Positions 59,351 to 64,000 of a stretch of DNA of 64,000 bases are shown piece by piece. The notes beneath the pieces were generated by a model. The model worked only from the letters and a program-made list of their open reading frames with translations, was not told the DNA's origin and searched no databases. Each line of letters begins with the position of its first letter. Within the stretch, counting starts at the first letter, position 1. The DNA comes from Lytechinus variegatus (Eukaryota; Echinodermata; Echinoidea; Temnopleuroida; Toxopneustidae), in NCBI RefSeq assembly GCF_018143015.1, contig NC_054757.1, positions 18,776,285-18,840,284 on the forward strand, read 5' to 3'. A program made the translations under genes and the position numbers.

Positions 59351-60848
59351 ATATTTTGCTAATTGTATCTGGTAATGCATGCAAAAATGCTATGGTAATG
59401 AAAATTTATCAGTACAAAATCAACTTTATCTTGTGGTGGACGATATTAGATGCAGCACTTGAAGATTCACCCCGAAAGGAATTTTACCCCCCTCCCCCAA
59501 AAAGAATCTAATATGACTGTTAAAAAAAGACAATAATTGCTGTAATGTGTGCTAACTCATGAAAAACTCATAGACAGAAGTTTAATAGCTGAGGAGCAAA
59601 GAATTATTCTGACCAGGAAATTTTGCGTAAAACCATAAAAATGAAATACTCGTGCAATTTAATCTAGAGGAACTTGCTTTCTTGTGTTATTAGAATTTCT
59701 CCATTTTTTTTCCTCAAAATATGTCTATCCTTTGATGTCAATTTTGGTGAAATTGTATCCTTTAGTCATATATAAGCTATATGTATTTCCATCATTCTGT
59801 CAGTAGTCCAAAGATTACAATAGGTCTACACTAAAATGAAGTTACCTGCACTATTGAATATTGCATGAAATTCAGCCAAAACGTTAAATCCAGGAGGGGA
59901 ATTTATGATTATTTGGAAGGCACACTGAATTCATAGTATTGCATTGTACGAATGACAAATTGTGGTTTGGGAAATTACAGGGATTGTATTTCCACATGGA
60001 ATTGAGTAAACCTCACATAGTTTGAAATCATTCAGGCAATGTACCACGTCCCTGTGTATAGTAGAGTATTATATAAACAATATAAACACTCGGCCATATC
60101 CGACTTAGATTAGACTCAATACCAGGCTGATGTTTTGTAAAGCAATTCATTTTTTTCAGATGTACTGCTTTCAATCCCTTTACAATGTGTTTGATTATTT
60201 AAAAAAATAAACACATACCAACCTACGAGAAATGAAGATCTGTTTTTGAAGATTGTTTAGAATTTGTACAACGTGTTTATTTACAGTTTCTTGGCTTGCT
60301 ATGTCAAAATTAATATATATATTTACATAAAATATGAGGGATGTAAGATCAAACGCTTTGTAATTTGTGCAATAAAAAGAATGTTGTAATGACTATTTCA
60401 ATGCAAAATGCACAGGGGTGCAGTTAGCTCAATTCCGCTTACAATTTCACAATTTGAGTGTGACCCATATTTGTGTTGTGAATGTATATCTTTATATACA
60501 ATACTTGTTTAATATGGACGAAAGAGGAATTGACTTGAATAGGATAATTCAAACTCTAGGGCAGGAAGGTGCAATTTTGCCACAGTTATGCTGAATTTAC
60601 ACAATTCATTACAATTAGGCTACAGTTCAGGGAAACTATTAACAAATTGTGATTTTCACTGACTATTGTTCTAAGCTTTCAAATTCTGTGCTCCTGATTG
60701 GCTCAGAGCAAATTTATAACTCAAAATGAATGACTATTTATTTCATGAAACCATCCCTTCATTACTAACTTTAAGTTGAATATATTGAAACCTGGAAGGC
60801 AGGCTAAGCCTGTAAACAACTTTTTTCCCCCTCTCTCTCTCTCTTCAG
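59351..60848. other. Unassigned AT-rich DNA
   Basis: No gene or repeat that I can support; the strong pyrimidine tract at its end belongs to the candidate exon. Confidence 0.35.
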
Positions 60849-61088
60849 CTGAGTTGAGTAAGGACATACTTTGCCCCTGAGTCTCGGATAATCGCTAGCT
60901 GGAACCAAAAGACCATGTACATCCATGCTGAGTGGAGTCCCTATTGGAGCGTGGATGGCTTCAAATGTATTAATGCTACGTCATCTGGACATTTTGGGAG
61001 CTCATTTTGGTATTTTGTGATTGCTCATTCCTGGAAAGGATTAGTCAGTTCAGGATAGTTTGGGACTTTATTACAGCACTTCTTTTGG
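60849..61088 (+). ncRNA. Candidate spliced exon, probably 5' UTR or lncRNA
   Basis: Preceded by a strong acceptor (CCCCCTCTCTCTCTCTCTTCAG, read as a 20-plus-base pyrimidine tract and CAG) and followed by consensus donor TTTTG|GTAAGT. It is 240 bp, with no long ORF; a 47-codon frame starts at ATGTACATCCATGC. No family recognised. The only exon-like structure in the right third of the window. Confidence 0.35.
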
Positions 61089-61354
61089 TAAGTTAAGAAT
61101 AAAAACCTATTGCATGTGTTAGACATTGAAAGTCAACAACCTTTTACATGTTTGTTTTTATACAAGAATGCACTTTGACTTTAAAAAATTGTAGGTATGA
61201 TAAGGCTATACTTTTTAAATAATGTTTAGTGTAAAATTGATTATATTGTTTAATAATGTGTGTAGGCCTATTTACACATATTTAGTATAAAAGGGAAGCA
61301 TAGGTGTAGGCCTGTGTTGGCTATGGATTAAAAAAAAACAAGATACAATATCCC

Positions 61355-61950
61355 CTCAAGGGATCCTCCATGCTGAATATATATAGTAAATTTCACAGAG
61401 CAAAATGCTGAAAATTTCATCAAAATCGGATAACAAATAACAAAGTTATTGAATTTTAAAGATTTGCATTTTCCGGTGAAACAGTTCTAGGCTTGTCTTC
61501 ATGGATATATTCATTAGGTGGGCTGACGATGTCACATTCCCACTTTCCTTTTTCTTATGTTATTACATGATATCACAATCCTTTCATTTTTTTTTCATAA
61601 ATGTGTGAATGATGTGTCTCCCTTATGAAATAAGTTGAAGCAATGAATAACTATTAAATGCACTTAATCAATTTTCAATCCCATTGTTTTTGTTCCTTGT
61701 AGAAAATCTTTGAATAAACCTAATTTCATATAATAAAATACAAAAGAACAAGTGGGAATATGACATCGTCAGCCAACCTAATGAATATTCATGAAGACAT
61801 GCCTAGAACTGTTTCACCATAATAATGCAAATCTTTAGAATTCAATAATTTTGTTATTTGTTATACGATTTTGATGAAATGATCAATATTTTGCTTTGTA
61901 AATTTTAGTATATTTATTTAGATATTTTCAGCCCGGAGCATCCCTTTAAG
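61355..61950. mobile_element. Palindromic MITE, GGAGCATCCCTTTAA family, full length
   Basis: AAGGGATCCTCCATGCTGAA at the left, inverse GCCCGGAGCATCCCTTTAA at the right. Arms share ATTTCATCAAAATCGGATAA, TCTTCATGGATATATTCAT and GTGGGAATATGACATCGTC. Relatives at 37995-38297 and, decayed, in both units of the 44096-48765 duplication. Confidence 0.8.
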
Positions 61951-63221
61951 AAAGAAAGAGAGAGGGGGGGGGGGGGGGTAGTTATATATATTCAAATTCA
62001 CTTTTATAGTATTTTTGATCAACACATACTGTATGACATCAACTCAATAAAAAGGGAACATGTTGAATTCAACAAAACATCAATTATTACAATATAAATT
62101 TTCATACAACTCACATGGATTAAAAAAGAAGGCAGTGAAATTTATAATCCCATAGAAGCTCATTTTCACATCTATTATTCGAACAATTGATTTGATCTCA
62201 ATCTCTGCAACTAGGTTATATTTCACTTTAAAAAAAAATTAGCCAATGAATTCGTATTCGGATCCAAACAAATGCAATATGATCCATTGCAATTATGTTT
62301 ATCTTTAAAAAAAAATCCAATGTAGATACATGAAATAGGCCTATCTAATAATCTATATCACAAGAACAGTGTATAAAAGTGGCCAATTTGAAAAGCAATG
62401 ATGGCATTTCTGCATCAAGAAGTCATCAGTCATTCACAAATCCATCATTTTACTTTACGATTGGGGTACATGTATTATGACAATAGAATAAATGATGATG
62501 ATGATTATTATTATTATTATTATCATCATCATCATCATCATCACAATCACCATCTACAAGCAATGAAGAAACTTTGTCCTGGTGGACATTCTACATGTAG
62601 TTCTGACACCTGACTCATCTTATTGCACTTTTGTATTGTCCGAATGCAAAATATAGACCCTATTGAAATGAATTTGGATTAAATATTTTGGTAAGAAGAG
62701 TACTCTATTATAGTCATTCTTTGCTGACATATATAGGTTATTCATTTCCTCAATCAACGTACCACATTGTCTGTACAAGGCCGATGCTTGCACTTCAAAT
62801 ATTTACCTTGGTTGTGTACAGGATTGAGATGAGTGTGAGTTTAGTGTCAAAGTTGGTGGTATATATCCTCCGGTGGTGAATGAGGTGTACACAAGTCTTT
62901 CTGGTCCTATTCTGTTAAATGTGACCATGACCATTGATCTATTAAGCTTGGTTGTTGTGAATGAGATTGTGTTGACAGACGGACTGGAAAATTGATCATT
63001 TCTGGGGTAACACCGTTCTTTTAGACTTGATAATAGGTGCATCCACACATATTAAACATTGTTTAAAATTTCATACAAACCTGTTTACTATATGAACCTT
63101 CCAGCAGTTGTTTAATCAGTTTGAACAACGATGCTTCATTTATTGAGAAGTCAATATCAAAAATCAAACCTTGTTTAAGATTTTAAATATTTGTTTATTA
63201 AAGCGTGTAGACAACTACTGT
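61951..63221. other. Unassigned DNA with a triplet repeat
   Basis: Holds a G13 run near 61966 and, at 62491-62555, a GAT-TAT-ATC triplet tract. No gene supported. Confidence 0.35.
62491..62555. repeat. Palindromic triplet repeat (GAT)n(TTA)n(TCA)n
   Basis: GATGATGATGATTATTATTA continues to TTATCATCATCATCATCATC. The outer GAT and ATC blocks are complementary, so the tract can form a hairpin. Confidence 0.85.
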
Positions 63222-63338
63222 ACAGGGGCTGCGGAACCGTGTACAAAAATGTAAAAACTACCGTCTGATTGTGATTTTTTGCATCGTCAGCCCCTCCACT
63301 TTCGGCTCAGCCCCCACACTTTCAAAACCATTGTAACC
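63222..63338. mobile_element. Small CAGKGGC-ended element, second copy
   Basis: CAGGGGCTGCGGAACCGTGT, AATTGTGATTTTTTGCAT-like sequence and CTCAGCCCCCACACTTTCAA match the copy at 6161-6293, rearranged. Confidence 0.5.
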
Positions 63339-64000
63339 CTATAAGGTTTGTATAGATTAGTGAAAAGTGAAGTATAGAAATTGTGAAACTGCATTTTTAC
63401 TGTTTATGAAGTTGTCATTCACTCAATGGTGCTTCTTGGAGCTATATTGTAGATGATGATACATTTATCCCCCCCCCCCCACAATGTTGGATCCATCCCT
63501 GACATGTTCACCCTAGCATCATGGAAAACGCTATATCCCATTCACTTCCTTCTTCCCAGTGTATGTGAGGGAGGGGTGAGGGGGGTCTTCTCAGGCCTCT
63601 TTTCAAGCTTTTGAGCAGTTGGACAAAAGTAGACAGTACAGCAATTCAGATATAATATATTGGCTCATATTTGCTAAAAATATATATCCTTAATAATTTC
63701 ATTTTACATGTAATGTATTGTTTGTGGTTTCAACCAAAATACATGAAAGCAAGATTAATCTTTTCCTGTGTTTTTATTGTAATGATCGAAATCAATAGAA
63801 GATTAATGTGATTTTCATGATCAAAATGAAGGTGCTATCAAATTTTTCTCACGACGTTTTTTTTTCATGATTTTTAGTGTTGGAGGAATGTCTGCCATTT
63901 TTTTCAACAGAATGACAGATATTATACCAAGGGGAAAAGGTCAAGTTTGACATCCTTATTAGGGGATCATTTTGACAGCCATCTAGTCTTAGCCATCAAA
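63339..64000. other. Unassigned DNA to window end
   Basis: C10 run near 63470 and generic AT-rich sequence. No feature supported. Confidence 0.35.

Overview
The window reads as nuclear DNA of a marine invertebrate deuterostome, most likely a sea urchin. This is inferred from base composition, the frequent ACATGT and AGGCCT words, intron-rich genes, tRNA-derived SINEs ending in (TTA)n, and several palindromic MITE families. There is no prokaryotic gene organisation, CRISPR array, operon or rRNA. I found no convincing standalone tRNA gene.

Three protein-coding units are supported. (1) Minus strand, 32289 to 21499: deoxyribose-phosphate aldolase (DERA). Seven coding exons join in frame across consensus splice sites into about 309 residues plus stop; only a short first exon is missing. 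(2) Minus strand, 10926 to 4559: four exons joining in frame into 296 codons of a KDZ-type (Kyakuja/Dileera/Zisupton-like) transposase or transposase-derived protein. Its 3' part is not found here. (3) Plus strand, 26466-27488: an uninterrupted 340-residue Tc1-like transposase with DD34E residues, inside a DERA intron.

Layout: 1-560, tandem-repeat element fragment; 1094-3234, a TTAA-type palindrome split by a 1.49-kb hAT-like element with a perfect 8-bp duplication; 4.5-10.9 kb, KDZ gene with repeat-filled introns; 11.7-20.7 kb, dispersed MITEs and unassigned DNA; 21.5-32.3 kb, DERA, whose last intron holds about eight tandem partial copies of the end of the preceding exon, four amplified together with a SINE; 34.1-40.96 kb, a large fold-back structure with arms of about 1 kb; 41.5-42.7 kb, inverted repeats around a TCTA microsatellite; 44.1-48.8 kb, a 1.28-kb tandem duplication in which copy 1 carries two insertions and copy 2 keeps both empty sites; 49-64 kb, MITEs, tandem repeats, retrotransposon ends and one candidate non-coding exon.

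The host gene DERA converts 2-deoxyribose-5-phosphate to glyceraldehyde-3-phosphate and acetaldehyde. The rest is a record of nested insertion, tandem duplication and fold-back events. Element boundaries are exact where a target-site duplication was found and approximate otherwise. Family names come from motif recognition, not database searches.
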